From Ulvibacter sp. MAR_2010_11 (GTDB lineage Bacteria; Bacteroidota; Bacteroidia; Flavobacteriales; Flavobacteriaceae), in NCBI RefSeq assembly GCF_002813135.1, contig NZ_PHTY01000001.1, forward strand, positions 1,049,501 to 1,113,500: a stretch of DNA of 64,000 nucleotides, given 5' to 3'. The notes below the pieces were generated by a model. The model saw only the letters and a program-made list of their open reading frames with translations. It searched no databases and was not told the origin of the DNA. This document shows positions 8,222 through 17,426 of the stretch, piece by piece. Each line of letters begins with the position of its first letter. Positions within the stretch are counted from its first letter, which is position 1. Made by a program: the position numbers and the translations under genes.

Positions 8222-9229
8222 ATGAGTAACGAAAAAGACGCAAAACTAAAGGCTTTAAAGCTCACTTTAGATAAATTGGATAAAACTTACGGAAAAGGTG
8301 CCGTGATGAAAATGGGCGACAAGGCCGTGCAGGAAGTGGAAATAATCCCAACAGGATCATTAGGGTTGGATGTGGCCTTAGGAGTTGGAGGATATCCCAG
8401 AGGAAGAGTTGTTGAAATTTACGGTCCGGAATCTTCAGGGAAGACTACTTTAACCTTGCACGCCATTGCAGAAGCGCAAAAAAAGGGTGGCATTGCAGCG
8501 TTTATAGATGCAGAACACGCCTTTGACAGATATTATGCTGAAAAACTGGGAGTAGACATAGAAAACCTCATCATCTCACAACCCGATAACGGGGAGCAAG
8601 CGCTCGAAATTACCGATAACTTGATTCGAAGTGGCGCCATAGATATAATTGTAATCGATTCGGTTGCGGCATTGACTCCTAAAAGTGAGATAGAAGGTGA
8701 AATGGGAGATAGTAAGATGGGGTTGCATGCCAGACTTATGTCACAGGCACTTCGAAAATTAACCGGATCTATCAGCAAGACGAATTGTACCGTGATATTT
8801 ATCAACCAATTACGTGAAAAAATTGGTGTGATGTTTGGAAATCCTGAAACTACCACAGGTGGAAACGCCTTAAAATTTTATGCTTCGGTGCGATTAGACA
8901 TTCGTCGTTCTACGCAAATTAAAGATACAGATAGCAATGTAAAGGGCAATAAAACCCGGGTGAAGGTGGTAAAAAACAAAGTAGCTCCTCCTTTTAAAAC
9001 AGCCGAATTTGATATTATGTATGGAGAGGGAATTTCCAAGGTAGGCGAGATTATAGATCTTGGAGTAGATTTTGAAATCATTAAAAAGAGTGGTTCCTGG
9101 TTTAGTTACGACGATACTAAACTTGGACAAGGGCGTGATGCCGTAAAAACACTTTTACTGGATAATCCCGAATTGATGGACGAACTCGAACAAAAAATCA
9201 AGGAAGCCATTACAGCCCTAAACCAATAA
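8222..9229 (+). CDS. recA: Recombinase RecA
   Basis: DNA strand-exchange ATPase for homologous recombination and SOS signalling, cytoplasmic. The 335-residue length and near-continuous match to the family make this certain. Walker A is GPESSGKT (68-75); the conserved segments [40 protein letters not shown]-type loop and [17 protein letters not shown] are all present. It is a single gene between trhO (divergent) and an ECF sigma factor gene that begins about 115 nt downstream in the same direction. Confidence 0.98.
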   Translation: MSNEKDAKLKALKLTLDKLDKTYGKGAVMKMGDKAVQEVEIIPTGSLGLDVALGVGGYPRGRVVEIYGPESSGKTTLTLHAIAEAQKKGGIAAFIDAEHAFDRYYAEKLGVDIENLIISQPDNGEQALEITDNLIRSGAIDIIVIDSVAALTPKSEIEGEMGDSKMGLHARLMSQALRKLTGSISKTNCTVIFINQLREKIGVMFGNPETTTGGNALKFYASVRLDIRRSTQIKDTDSNVKGNKTRVKVVKNKVAPPFKTAEFDIMYGEGISKVGEIIDLGVDFEIIKKSGSWFSYDDTKLGQGRDAVKTLLLDNPELMDELEQKIKEAITALNQ

Positions 9230-9327
9230 TTTTCAGATACCCACGCAACCCTTTTACTACTCAGGTATCTACTTAACGTAGACCCCTAAATTGTTATGGT
9301 TGCCCGCTCAAACAGTGTAATTAATAA

Positions 9328-9335
9328 TAATTTTG
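9328..9335 (+). promoter_or_regulatory. Candidate -7 box (TAATTTTG) for the sigma factor gene
   Basis: TAATTTTG matches TAnnTTTG. The nearest upstream GTTG (9299-9302) is 25 nt away, longer than the usual 19-21, so the -33 element is doubtful. If real, transcription would begin near 9341, making the TTG at 9345 almost leaderless and excluding the TTG at 9333 as start. Confidence 0.35.
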
Positions 9336-9344
9336 GGACTGCAT

Positions 9345-9881
9345 TTGACTTTAGACGAGCTCATATTACAATGTAAGAAGCAGAATGCTAAGGCACAAGG
9401 AGAATTGTACACACGTTATTCGGGTACTTTATTTTCTATTTGCCTTAGATATTCACCGAATCATGCAGAAGCCGAAGATAATCTACAGGATTCCTTTCTT
9501 ACAATTTTTAAAAAAATTGAGCAGTTTAAAGACAAGGGTTCTTTTGAAGGCTGGATGAAACGAATTACCGTTAATACGGTGCTTCAAAAATACCGAAAAC
9601 AACGTGTATTTGACATCACAAACGAAGAGCAGATTGAAGATGCAGAGGAAGACATTGAAGACCATGGTGTTCCGTTGGATTTTTTACTGAAGATAATTCA
9701 GGAACTCCCGGACCGGTATCGATTGGTATTTTCAATGTATGTTTTGGACGATTATTCACATAAAGAAATAGCCGAAATGTTAGGAATTTCTGATGGAACG
9801 TCTAAATCGAATCTGGCAAGAGCACGAGGAATATTGCAACAAAAGATTACAGTGTACAACAGCAAGCTTAAAAATAGATAA
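9345..9881 (+). CDS. ECF-type RNA polymerase sigma factor
   Basis: Extracytoplasmic-function sigma factor. Region 2 includes YSPNHAEAEDNLQDSFLTIFKKI and WMKRITVNT; region 4 ends LDDYSHKEIAEMLGISDGTSKSNLARAR, the helix-turn-helix for the -35 element. There is no ATG near the N-terminus. The TTG at 9345 gives MTLDELIL, which fits the family better than the TTG at 9333 (four residues longer). The next gene starts 29 nt downstream and encodes a membrane and barrel protein that is the likely regulatory partner or main target. Confidence 0.88.
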   Translation: MTLDELILQCKKQNAKAQGELYTRYSGTLFSICLRYSPNHAEAEDNLQDSFLTIFKKIEQFKDKGSFEGWMKRITVNTVLQKYRKQRVFDITNEEQIEDAEEDIEDHGVPLDFLLKIIQELPDRYRLVFSMYVLDDYSHKEIAEMLGISDGTSKSNLARARGILQQKITVYNSKLKNR

Positions 9882-9910
9882 CGTAAATACCTGTCTTAGT
9901 AAGACGCACA

Positions 9911-11482
9911 ATGAAAGACAAAAAGCACATAGACGAGCTTTTTAAAGACCGCTTCAAAAACTTTGAGGCTTCCCCATCTCCACATGTCTGGAATCAAATT
10001 CAGGCAAAATTACAGGAAGAGAAGGAAGACCGAAAGGTGATTCCACTTTGGTGGAAATTGGGTGGTGTTGCTGCGCTTATAGCATTACTTTTCACAATCG
10101 GTTCTACTTTTTTTAACCCTTTTACGACTACCGATGCTATTACTACGGAAGAAAATGACACAACCCTTCCGGTGGATACTAACACACAAAAGGACCCGCT
10201 TATTCATGATTATATTAATAAGTCTGACGTTGCTTCTGAAGAAATTGAAAATCCTACCACCACGGACGACACTTCAGAAGCGGCTTCAGAAATCAACAAT
10301 GTAAACACTCAAAACGCAAAAGATGTTGTTCTTAAAAAGGCGAAAGCATCAAAGAATGCAATCGCGGTTGAAAACACTTCAGAAAAAGCTTCAAAAATTA
10401 AAAATGACAAGGCAACCAATGTCGACAACAAAACTTCGGCAGGTGTTAACACCCAAAAAGATGCAGTTGCTGCCACTACTAATTCTGAAACAAATTCAGT
10501 AAAAGAGGCTGCAAAACTTGAAAAGGACGCTTTAAAAAAGAACAACGATCTTATTAAAAAAGAAGTGGGAATCGAGGAAACCACCAAAGTAGTGGTGGCC
10601 ACGGAAACCGAAACTAAAAAAGAAATTAATTCGGATACACAAAATACCGAAAACACTTTACTTACCAAGGAAGAGGAGGCGAAAAAGCGCTCCCTTTTAG
10701 ACGCTATCAACGAGAAGAATGAAGAGGCTGTAGTTGCTACAGCGAACAACAAACCTGAAAATCGATGGGATGTGGCTCCTAATTTTGCCCCTGTTTATTA
10801 CAACAGTCTTGGGCAAGGCTCATCTATAGATCCTTCTTTTTCGGACAATACCAAGAGTGGAGATGTGAACTTTAGTTACGGGGTTCAAATAAGTTACAAT
10901 GTGAATGATCGTCTTAGTATTAGAAGTGGTGTGAGTAACGTAGATCTTAGTTATGCTACCGGTGGATTGGAATTGGGAACAGCTCCTGTCAATGTCGCGT
11001 TGAAGTCTGTTGATTATGGAAGCAAAGAGACTGTTATAACCGCTGTTGACAAAGGCACACTTAGCTCTATGCAAAATCCTAACGATCCTTTTAGTTCTAT
11101 CACTCCAAAATCGACCAGTGGAGAAGTGGAGTTAATACAAAATATAAGTTATTACGAAATCCCATTAGAATTAAAATATGCCGTGCTTACCAATAAATTT
11201 GGCATTAATCTAATTGGAGGATTCAGCACCTTGTTTTTAGGAAATAATGAAGTTTCGGTAACGGCAGGTGACTTTAATGATACGTTGGGGGAAGCCAACA
11301 ATTTATCATCTGTGAGTTTTACAACAAATGTTGGTCTTGGCTTCGATTATAAAATTAGTAAAAAACTGAAGTTTAATATTGAACCTATGTTTAAATACCA
11401 GCTTAATCCGTATACAGATTCGTCTGTAAACTTTAAACCCTACTATGTGGGGATTTATAGCGGTTTGAGTTTTAAGTTTTAG
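9911..11482 (+). CDS. Trans-envelope protein: membrane helix, disordered linker and C-terminal beta-barrel
   Basis: A 523-residue protein of unclear function. Residues 1-45 are charged and probably cytoplasmic (HIDELFKDRF, HVWNQIQAKLQ). Residues 46-69 form one membrane helix. About 74-275 is a low-complexity region rich in K, E, T, N and A. About 285-523 is beta-rich, with alternating strands such as NFSYGVQISYNV and a terminal LSFKF, like an outer-membrane beta-barrel. It is co-directional with and 29 nt from an ECF sigma gene, so the N-terminus could act as an anti-sigma segment. That role is inferred from context only. Confidence 0.7.
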   Translation: MKDKKHIDELFKDRFKNFEASPSPHVWNQIQAKLQEEKEDRKVIPLWWKLGGVAALIALLFTIGSTFFNPFTTTDAITTEENDTTLPVDTNTQKDPLIHDYINKSDVASEEIENPTTTDDTSEAASEINNVNTQNAKDVVLKKAKASKNAIAVENTSEKASKIKNDKATNVDNKTSAGVNTQKDAVAATTNSETNSVKEAAKLEKDALKKNNDLIKKEVGIEETTKVVVATETETKKEINSDTQNTENTLLTKEEEAKKRSLLDAINEKNEEAVVATANNKPENRWDVAPNFAPVYYNSLGQGSSIDPSFSDNTKSGDVNFSYGVQISYNVNDRLSIRSGVSNVDLSYATGGLELGTAPVNVALKSVDYGSKETVITAVDKGTLSSMQNPNDPFSSITPKSTSGEVELIQNISYYEIPLELKYAVLTNKFGINLIGGFSTLFLGNNEVSVTAGDFNDTLGEANNLSSVSFTTNVGLGFDYKISKKLKFNIEPMFKYQLNPYTDSSVNFKPYYVGIYSGLSFKF

Positions 11483-11531
11483 GTTAGTTTTTTAGTTGGT
11501 TAGGTTTGGAAATACCAAACAATGATGACAG

Positions 11532-11564
11532 AAAAAACCGTTCTTCGCCATAGAACGGTTTTTT
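11532..11564. terminator. Bidirectional terminator between the barrel protein gene and the acyltransferase gene
   Basis: AAAAAACCGTTCT (11532-11544) pairs with AGAACGGTTTTTT (11552-11564) around a 7-nt loop, with T-runs in both directions. It serves two convergent genes, and one arm reaches the stop codon of the acyltransferase gene. Confidence 0.85.
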
Positions 11565-12310
11565 TATTTTACAGGATGCTGTAACGCTTCCAAAATTATT
11601 TCCCGGGTTTCCATTTTTAACGCCTTCCTGTCTTCCGGCTGTAAAGTTTTGGTTGAAATTAGAGGATGCAAGCGTACCCGCAACCTTCCTGGTCCTGCAC
11701 TTACCGAAGCAAAATTATAAGGAAGTCTCTTTTTATTATCGAAAAAGGTCATGGGTGCTATGGGAATAGCATGTTCTATGGCAAGCCGAAATGCCCCGTC
11801 TTTAAACAAATCCAATATAACATCTTCATCCTCGGGAACACCACCTTCCGGAAAAATACAAACACTTAGTCCCTGACTCAACTTCCTTTGCGCTTGCCTG
11901 AAAACTTCCATCCTGCTTTTGGGGCTGCCACGATCCACCATGATACAGGTACGCTTGTAAAAAAACCCGAACAAGGGTATCCTTTCCAATTCCTTCTTCC
12001 CCACAAAAACAAAAGGGTTTCGGGTAAGATACAGCATGAGCATTATATCGGTCATGGATGTATGATTGGAAACAAACAGGTAGCTTTCGTTCTTGTTGTA
12101 GGTTACTTCCCTGTATATCACCGGAACAAAACCCATTCCGAATAAAATAATAGTCGCCCAGAGGCGTGCCAACCTAAAAAATAGCGGATACCATTCTTCC
12201 CGAAGGATGCTAATAAAAAGGATGGGAAATAACACAATGATAGGGACTGTCAATAAAATATAAAACCAAATACGGTAGAGGAAACTAAGAATGTAACGCA
12301 GTATATTCAT
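11564..12310 (-). CDS. 1-acyl-sn-glycerol-3-phosphate acyltransferase family protein (PlsC-like)
   Basis: Membrane acyltransferase of phospholipid synthesis, adding the second acyl chain to lysophosphatidic acid or a related acceptor. Two hydrophobic segments occupy about residues 5-35 and 40-65. The catalytic HxxxxD motif is in NHTSMTD, and the substrate motif is FPEGGVPED. At 248 residues it has the usual size. The ATG at 12310 is preferred over a TTG one codon upstream. A TATTTTTG box lies 8 nt upstream of the start. Confidence 0.88.
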   Translation of the reverse strand: MNILRYILSFLYRIWFYILLTVPIIVLFPILFISILREEWYPLFFRLARLWATIILFGMGFVPVIYREVTYNKNESYLFVSNHTSMTDIMLMLYLTRNPFVFVGKKELERIPLFGFFYKRTCIMVDRGSPKSRMEVFRQAQRKLSQGLSVCIFPEGGVPEDEDVILDLFKDGAFRLAIEHAIPIAPMTFFDNKKRLPYNFASVSAGPGRLRVRLHPLISTKTLQPEDRKALKMETREIILEALQHPVK

Positions 12311-12317
12311 CAAGGGT

Positions 12318-12325
12318 CAAAAATA
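12318..12325 (-). promoter_or_regulatory. Candidate -7 box (TATTTTTG) of the acyltransferase gene
   Basis: The minus strand reads TATTTTTG, matching TAnnTTTG. The upstream element is weak (CTG at 21 nt). Transcription would start at or very close to the start codon, giving a leaderless or very short-leader mRNA. Confidence 0.35.
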
Positions 12326-12453
12326 GTGATTTGAACTCTAGGAATACAGTAAAAAAAGTAACTTTGCCAATAATTTAAAGTTGACACTTCAGCATTTCAG
12401 ATTAGTAAACTAACTGAAGATTCTCAACTTCTAATTGCACAATTTTACAGATT

Positions 12454-13422
12454 ATGTCGAGAATTCTTACAGGTATACAAAGTACTGGCACACCACACCT
12501 AGGCAATTTACTAGGCGCCATTATTCCTGCCATCGAAATGGCCAATAACCCAAAAAATGAATCGTTTTTGTTTATTGCCAACATGCATTCATTAACCCAA
12601 ATTAAAGATTCGGCCACGCTTCGTGCCAATACCTATAGCACGGCCGCTGCATGGCTTGCTTTTGGGCTCGACATAAATAAAACGGTATTTTATCGCCAAA
12701 GTGATGTGCCTCAAACGACCGAACTAACCTGGTATCTTAGTTGTTTCTTTCCTTACCAACGCTTAACCTTGGCACATTCTTTTAAGGATAAGGCAGATCG
12801 TTTGGAAGATGTGAATTCGGGATTGTTTAGTTATCCAATGTTAATGGCTGCAGATATTTTGTTGTACGATGCCGAAATTGTTCCGGTAGGTAAAGATCAA
12901 TTGCAGCATATAGAAATGACGCGTGATGTTGCTTCGAGGTTTCACGCCCAGATGGGAGAAGTGTTTGTAATGCCCGAAGGCAAAGTGCAGGAAAATACAA
13001 TGCTTATCCCCGGAACGGATGGCGCGAAAATGAGTAAGTCGAAAAATAACATCATCAATATCTTTTTGCCCGACAAACAACTTCGGAAGCAAGTACTTAC
13101 TATCGAAACAGATAGTACACCTCTGGAAGAACCTAAAAATCCCGACACCTGCAATGTGTTCGCATTGTATTCGTTATTGGCATCTTCTGAAGAAATTTCG
13201 GAAATGAGGAAGAACTACGAAGGTGGAGGTTATGGTTTTGGGCATGCCAAGCAGGCTTTGTTCGAATTGATTACTACCCGCTTTGCTGAAGAACGCAAAC
13301 GGTATAACCATTATATGGCAAACCTATCGGAAATCGACAGCGCTTTGGAAATTGGTGCTGCAAAAGCCGCAAAAGTAGCCGATGCTGTGCTGCAAAGAGT
13401 GAGAACGAAGTTAGGGTATTAA
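12454..13422 (+). CDS. trpS: Tryptophan-tRNA ligase
   Basis: Class I aminoacyl-tRNA synthetase charging tRNA-Trp, cytoplasmic. The 322-residue length is standard. The HIGH-type motif is TGTPHLGNLLGA near the N-terminus and KMSKS is intact in GAKMSKSKN. Other family segments are SCFFPYQRLTLAHSFKD and MAADILLYDAEIVPVGKDQ. The ATG at 12454 directly precedes the family N-terminus SRILTGIQSTG. Its stop codon overlaps by 4 nt the stop of dprA on the other strand. Confidence 0.97.
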   Translation: MSRILTGIQSTGTPHLGNLLGAIIPAIEMANNPKNESFLFIANMHSLTQIKDSATLRANTYSTAAAWLAFGLDINKTVFYRQSDVPQTTELTWYLSCFFPYQRLTLAHSFKDKADRLEDVNSGLFSYPMLMAADILLYDAEIVPVGKDQLQHIEMTRDVASRFHAQMGEVFVMPEGKVQENTMLIPGTDGAKMSKSKNNIINIFLPDKQLRKQVLTIETDSTPLEEPKNPDTCNVFALYSLLASSEEISEMRKNYEGGGYGFGHAKQALFELITTRFAEERKRYNHYMANLSEIDSALEIGAAKAAKVADAVLQRVRTKLGY

Positions 13423-14525
13423 ATAAGTTGAAACAGTTTTCCCGGTAATGGTCGTACCACGCCTTTCAGTTCCATGTTCAGTAAAATTGAAGCCGTTTTG
13501 TGGGTAGGAAACTTGCATTGCAATGCAATAGTGTCTAATAATTCTTTCTCAGTGGTTTTTAAAAAATCGAAAACTATTTTTTCTTCCTCGGTTAGTTCAA
13601 CAAAAAGCTGTATTTGCTGAGGCTTCTGCATCCTTTCTTCCAGTTCCCATCCTAAAATATAGGGTACATCCGCTGCCCGAGTTAGCAGGTGTGCCTTTTG
13701 CGCCTTTATTAAATTATTACATCCTTCACTCTGGGTATCGGTCGTCTTGCCGGGAATTGCAAAAACATCTCGATGGTACGAATTGGCAATATCAGCAGTG
13801 ACCAGACTCCCCCCTTTTTCGGCAGATTCAATTACAATCGTAGCCTCGCTTAGACCGGCAATAATGCGGTTGCGCTTTAAAAAATTATTTCTATCAAAAG
13901 CATCGCTACTCCAGAATTCAGATATAAATCCGCCGTTATCCTTCATTCCCGCTACATATTTAGCATGCGTTTTCGGATATATTTGATTGAATCCGTGTGC
14001 CAAACATCCAATGGTCTGTAGATTATTTTTCATGGCGGCTTTATGTGCTACAATATCCACTCCATATGCAAATCCCGAAACAATTACGGGTTGCAAAGGG
14101 GCTAATTCTTCAATTAATTTTTCACAAACCATTTTGCCATAGGAGGTCACGTTGCGTGTTCCTACAATGCTTAGCATATGTTTTTTCTGTAAATCGATAT
14201 TTCCTGAATGAAAAAAAAGAATAGGTCCGTCGAGACAATGTTTCAATCTTTCGGGATAGCTTTTATCCAGAAAATAACTCACTGAGAGATTATTGGCTTC
14301 AATAAAAGAGAGTTCCTCTTCGGCTTCATCGAGCAATCTTTTTTCTGAAAGGTCTTTCAGTTTAAACGCTCCAATCCCGTCTATTTTTAGTAGATTTTTC
14401 CTTTTCTCTTTAAAAATCCCTTCGGCAGAACCAATATGTTGCAATAATTTCTTGGCTGAAGTATCTCCAAGATTAGGAACGCGCTGTAGGGCAAGGGTAT
14501 ATCGTAATTCGTTTTTGGAAAGCAT
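13419..14525 (-). CDS. dprA: DNA-processing protein DprA
   Basis: Loads RecA on incoming single-stranded DNA during natural transformation; cytoplasmic. The 368-residue protein has an N-terminal helix-hairpin-helix-like region, a central Rossmann domain with GTRNVTSYG, SGFAYGVDIVAHKAA, FLKRNRIIAGLS and SAEKGGSLVTA, and a C-terminal winged-helix segment. Many bacteria keep dprA without known competence. A small hairpin, GGTTTC (14529-14534) with GAAACC (14538-14543), lies immediately before the ATG. Its 3' end overlaps trpS tail to tail by 4 nt. Confidence 0.94.
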   Translation of the reverse strand: MLSKNELRYTLALQRVPNLGDTSAKKLLQHIGSAEGIFKEKRKNLLKIDGIGAFKLKDLSEKRLLDEAEEELSFIEANNLSVSYFLDKSYPERLKHCLDGPILFFHSGNIDLQKKHMLSIVGTRNVTSYGKMVCEKLIEELAPLQPVIVSGFAYGVDIVAHKAAMKNNLQTIGCLAHGFNQIYPKTHAKYVAGMKDNGGFISEFWSSDAFDRNNFLKRNRIIAGLSEATIVIESAEKGGSLVTADIANSYHRDVFAIPGKTTDTQSEGCNNLIKAQKAHLLTRAADVPYILGWELEERMQKPQQIQLFVELTEEEKIVFDFLKTTEKELLDTIALQCKFPTHKTASILLNMELKGVVRPLPGKLFQLI

Positions 14526-14636
14526 AGTGGTTTCAATGAAACCGGGGAGTGGTTAAAAATACAAATTTTTTAGGTTGTTAATAAGTTCGTATCTTTAAAA
14601 TTGAATGAAACTTAAAAAACTTATAAGTTTGTTTTA

Positions 14637-15578
14637 ATGCAATTGGCTACCTACATAAACGATTTATTATACCGCTACGAGTGTGTTATTATTCCGGGTT
14701 TCGGCGCGTTTTTAACACAATATCAGTCGGCAAAAATCGATCCGGAAACACATACTTTTTATCCGCCGGGAAAAACACTTTCCTTTAACAGACAATTACA
14801 AACCAACGACGGATTGTTGGCCAATTATGTGGCTTCGGTAGAAAATTCCAGTTATGAGATTGCGCTTCAGCAAATAAGAAACTTTACGGGGACGCTATCT
14901 TTGCAGCTTTCGGAAGGAGAGACAGTAACTTTGCTGCGTATTGGCGAATTCTTTCTGAATAAAGAGCAGTCTGTACAATTTGTTCCTGCGCCTTCGGCCA
15001 ACTTCAGTACAGCATCCTTTGGATTGAGTTCGTATGTTTCTCGCTCAATTAACCGTGAAGTATACAAAGAAACCGTAGCCGCTCTTGAAGAGAAAGCCCC
15101 ATTATTGTTTACGCCTGAAAGACGCACTGCACTACCTTATTTAAAATATGCTGCCATCGGACTTATTGCCATCGCGTTAAGCGGATTTGTAGGCATGAAA
15201 CTATACGAAGGGAATGTGCAGAAGCACAATTTTGTAGAAAAACAAAAGGCAAATACGCTGGTTGAAAATCAAATTCAGGAAGCGACATTTGTACTTGAGA
15301 ATCCGTTGCCTTCCTTAAATATTACCCTACCCAAACGAACCGGAAAGTACCATATTATCGCCGGAGCCTTTAGAGTGGAGGAAAACGCACAAACAAAAGT
15401 CGCACAGCTTATTGAAAAAGGATACTCTCCCAGACTTATTGGGATAAACAGATACGGCTTGCATCAGGTTATCTACAGCAGTCATGAAAACCGTCTGGAA
15501 GCTTTGCAAACTCTTCACACCATTAAGCGTACCGAAAATGTGGATGCATGGTTGTTAGTTCAGGATATGAACGACTAA
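14637..15578 (+). CDS. HU-CCDC81 and SPOR domain protein
   Basis: A 313-residue fusion. Residues 1-60 (YINDLLYRYECVIIPGFGAFLT) and 60-130 resemble the paired HU/integration-host-factor-like domains called HU-CCDC81. A single membrane helix follows at about 172-190 (YAAIGLIAIALSGFVGMKL). The C-terminus from about residue 235 (GKYHIIAGAFRVEENAQ) is a SPOR domain, which binds denuded septal peptidoglycan. The layout puts a DNA-binding-like region in the cytoplasm and a wall-binding region in the periplasm. The role is inferred: a link between nucleoid or polymer and division site. Confidence 0.82.
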   Translation: MQLATYINDLLYRYECVIIPGFGAFLTQYQSAKIDPETHTFYPPGKTLSFNRQLQTNDGLLANYVASVENSSYEIALQQIRNFTGTLSLQLSEGETVTLLRIGEFFLNKEQSVQFVPAPSANFSTASFGLSSYVSRSINREVYKETVAALEEKAPLLFTPERRTALPYLKYAAIGLIAIALSGFVGMKLYEGNVQKHNFVEKQKANTLVENQIQEATFVLENPLPSLNITLPKRTGKYHIIAGAFRVEENAQTKVAQLIEKGYSPRLIGINRYGLHQVIYSSHENRLEALQTLHTIKRTENVDAWLLVQDMND

Positions 15579-15604
15579 GATTCCCCTGTATTTCAGAAAA
15601 AACA

Positions 15605-15637
15605 TTTCAACTTTCCATAGAATACTGCGTACCTTTG
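15605..15637 (+). promoter_or_regulatory. Promoter of the thioesterase gene (TTTC-N21-TACCTTTG)
   Basis: TTTC (15605-15608) is followed by 21 nt and TACCTTTG (15630-15637), a full -7 match. Transcription would start near 15642, about 10 nt before the ATG at 15653. This supports the shorter protein start. Confidence 0.55.
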
Positions 15638-15652
15638 CAAAAAATAGTTGCA

Positions 15653-16162
15653 ATGATATCCAGAACTCCAGCAGAGTCCAGAACAGTCATCACCGATTTA
15701 GTGCTTCCCAGCGAAACCAATCCTATTGGTAATATGTTTGGAGGCGAATTATTAGCCCGTATGGATCGTGCAGCAAGTATCGCGGCGAGACGTCATAGTC
15801 GTAGAATAGTGGTAACCGCTTCGGTGAATCACGTTGCGTTTAATAAGATGATTCCCTTGGGAAGTGTTGTTACCGTCGAAGCACATGTCTCCAGAGCCTT
15901 TAAAAGCTCTATGGAGGTGTATATGGATGTTTGGATTGAAGATCGTGAAAGTGGGCTGCGCAGCAAAGCCAACGAAGCGATTTACACCTTTGTCGCGGTT
16001 AACGAAATGGGCAATCCTGTTCCTGTACCCGAATTAATTCCTGAAACTCCTCAGGAAAAGGCCCGTTTTGAAGCCGCTTTACGAAGAAAACAACTGAGTT
16101 TGGTGCTTGCAGGAAAAATGCAGGCCAAAGATGCAACCGAACTTAAGGCACTTTTCGAATAA
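15653..16162 (+). CDS. Acyl-CoA thioesterase, hotdog fold
   Basis: Hydrolyses acyl-CoA to free acid and CoA in the cytoplasm. From the ATG at 15653 the protein has 169 residues. The hotdog core shows NPIGNMFGGELLARMDRAAS, which holds the catalytic-region Asp, then VTASVNHVAF and SMEVYMDVW, typical of the YciA/BFIT-like acyl-CoA hydrolases. An upstream in-frame start at 15548 would overlap the SPOR gene and the promoter, so I reject it. The substrate chain length cannot be told from sequence. Confidence 0.88.
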   Translation: MISRTPAESRTVITDLVLPSETNPIGNMFGGELLARMDRAASIAARRHSRRIVVTASVNHVAFNKMIPLGSVVTVEAHVSRAFKSSMEVYMDVWIEDRESGLRSKANEAIYTFVAVNEMGNPVPVPELIPETPQEKARFEAALRRKQLSLVLAGKMQAKDATELKALFE

Positions 16163-16190
16163 GTACTTCAATAAAAAGTTTCGGTAATTT

Positions 16191-17423
16191 TTACATGCTA
16201 AAAATCCAGTCGGCCGGATTCATTCTATTCGTGTTTTGGTAAAGAAGGAATTTTAAAATTGTCTTTCCCGTAGTTGGATTGGAATAAATGGTGCCAATTT
16301 CCTGTTTGGTCGATACCTTGTCGCCTTTTTTAACCGTGATATTCACCAAATTGTTATACACCGTGATATAGCTACCATGCTGAATATAAACAGCTTTGTT
16401 GGCGCCCTTTAATTGCTGAATTTCCAGTACTTCTCCATTAAACACAGCGCGGGCTCTGGCGTTGGCTTCGGTGGCGATTTCAACACCGCTATTAAATGTG
16501 GTCACGTTCGACAATTGCGGATGTTGTTGTTTCCCATAGTGTTTTATCACCACTCCTTTTTCTACCGGCCAGGGTAATTTCCCCTTATTGTTGGTAAAAC
16601 TTGCAGCCAGGGCCTTGGCCTCGGTAGTAAGTGCGAAAGCTTCGGAAGAAGTTTTTACAGCCTTCGTCTCATTGGTTGTAGCATTCGATTTTGCAATGGC
16701 TTCTTTAATCAACGCATCAATTTGACGGTCAATAGCATCGGCTTCTTTTTGCTTGTCCCGTATCTGAGCCGAGAACTTCCCTTCCTCCTTCTTTAAAGAA
16801 GCAACAAGTTCCTGCTGGTCTTTCTTCTCATCGGTTAATTTTATCTTTGCTATTCTATTTTCCTCAATAAGTTCCTGTTTTTTACTTTTTTGAACAGCCA
16901 GATCCTTATTGAGTACTTCCAGTAAATTTGTTTTCGATTTGATGCTTTCCCCTTGTTCCTTCCGGTGTTTTGCGTATTGTTTCATATACTGCAAACGCTT
17001 GTAGGCCTGCAGAAAATTTTCGGCAGACAATAAAAACATTACCCTGCTTTGTTGCGATTTACTTTTATACGACTTGTTAATCATGGCCGCATAATCTTCC
17101 TTCAACGTCTTTAGCTCGGCTTTTAGTTCGTCTATTTTCTTGCGATTGTCATTCATCTCACGAGTTAACAAATTTGCCTGCTGATTGGTAATTTTAATTA
17201 GATTCTCTCTTGCTGAAATACGGTAGTTTAAATCTTCGACATCGGTAAGAATAGATTTTTTACGCCCCTGTGTTTTAAAAAGAAGTGAGTTAATTTGTTT
17301 TATTTCTGAAAGGATGGATTGGCGCTTGTCTTCCAGCTCACGCTGCTTGTTAGGTTGCGCCAGTACCGAATTTACTGTGATGAAACTGAAAACCAGAAAA
17401 CAAAAAAGACGAAACATTTTCAT
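16191..17423 (-). CDS. EnvC-like murein hydrolase activator (coiled coil plus degenerate M23 domain)
   Basis: Periplasmic protein of 410 residues with a signal peptide (to about residue 22), long coiled coils (about 25-250) and a C-terminal LytM/M23 domain (about 290-410). The zinc ligands of active M23 peptidases appear lost: the HxxxD site reads NSGVEIAT and the HxH site reads ILKFLLYQ. This is the pattern of EnvC/NlpD-type regulators, which activate amidases at the division septum rather than cutting peptidoglycan. It is the last gene of a six-gene operon and starts 3 nt after the DUF4292 gene. Confidence 0.87.
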   Translation of the reverse strand: MKMFRLFCFLVFSFITVNSVLAQPNKQRELEDKRQSILSEIKQINSLLFKTQGRKKSILTDVEDLNYRISARENLIKITNQQANLLTREMNDNRKKIDELKAELKTLKEDYAAMINKSYKSKSQQSRVMFLLSAENFLQAYKRLQYMKQYAKHRKEQGESIKSKTNLLEVLNKDLAVQKSKKQELIEENRIAKIKLTDEKKDQQELVASLKKEEGKFSAQIRDKQKEADAIDRQIDALIKEAIAKSNATTNETKAVKTSSEAFALTTEAKALAASFTNNKGKLPWPVEKGVVIKHYGKQQHPQLSNVTTFNSGVEIATEANARARAVFNGEVLEIQQLKGANKAVYIQHGSYITVYNNLVNITVKKGDKVSTKQEIGTIYSNPTTGKTILKFLLYQNTNRMNPADWIFSM

Positions 17424-17426
17424 AGG

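Noticed and set aside
14529-14543. Hairpin GGTTTC/GAAACC ahead of dprA as a riboswitch
   Set aside because: A 6-bp stem alone is too small for a riboswitch; it may be chance.
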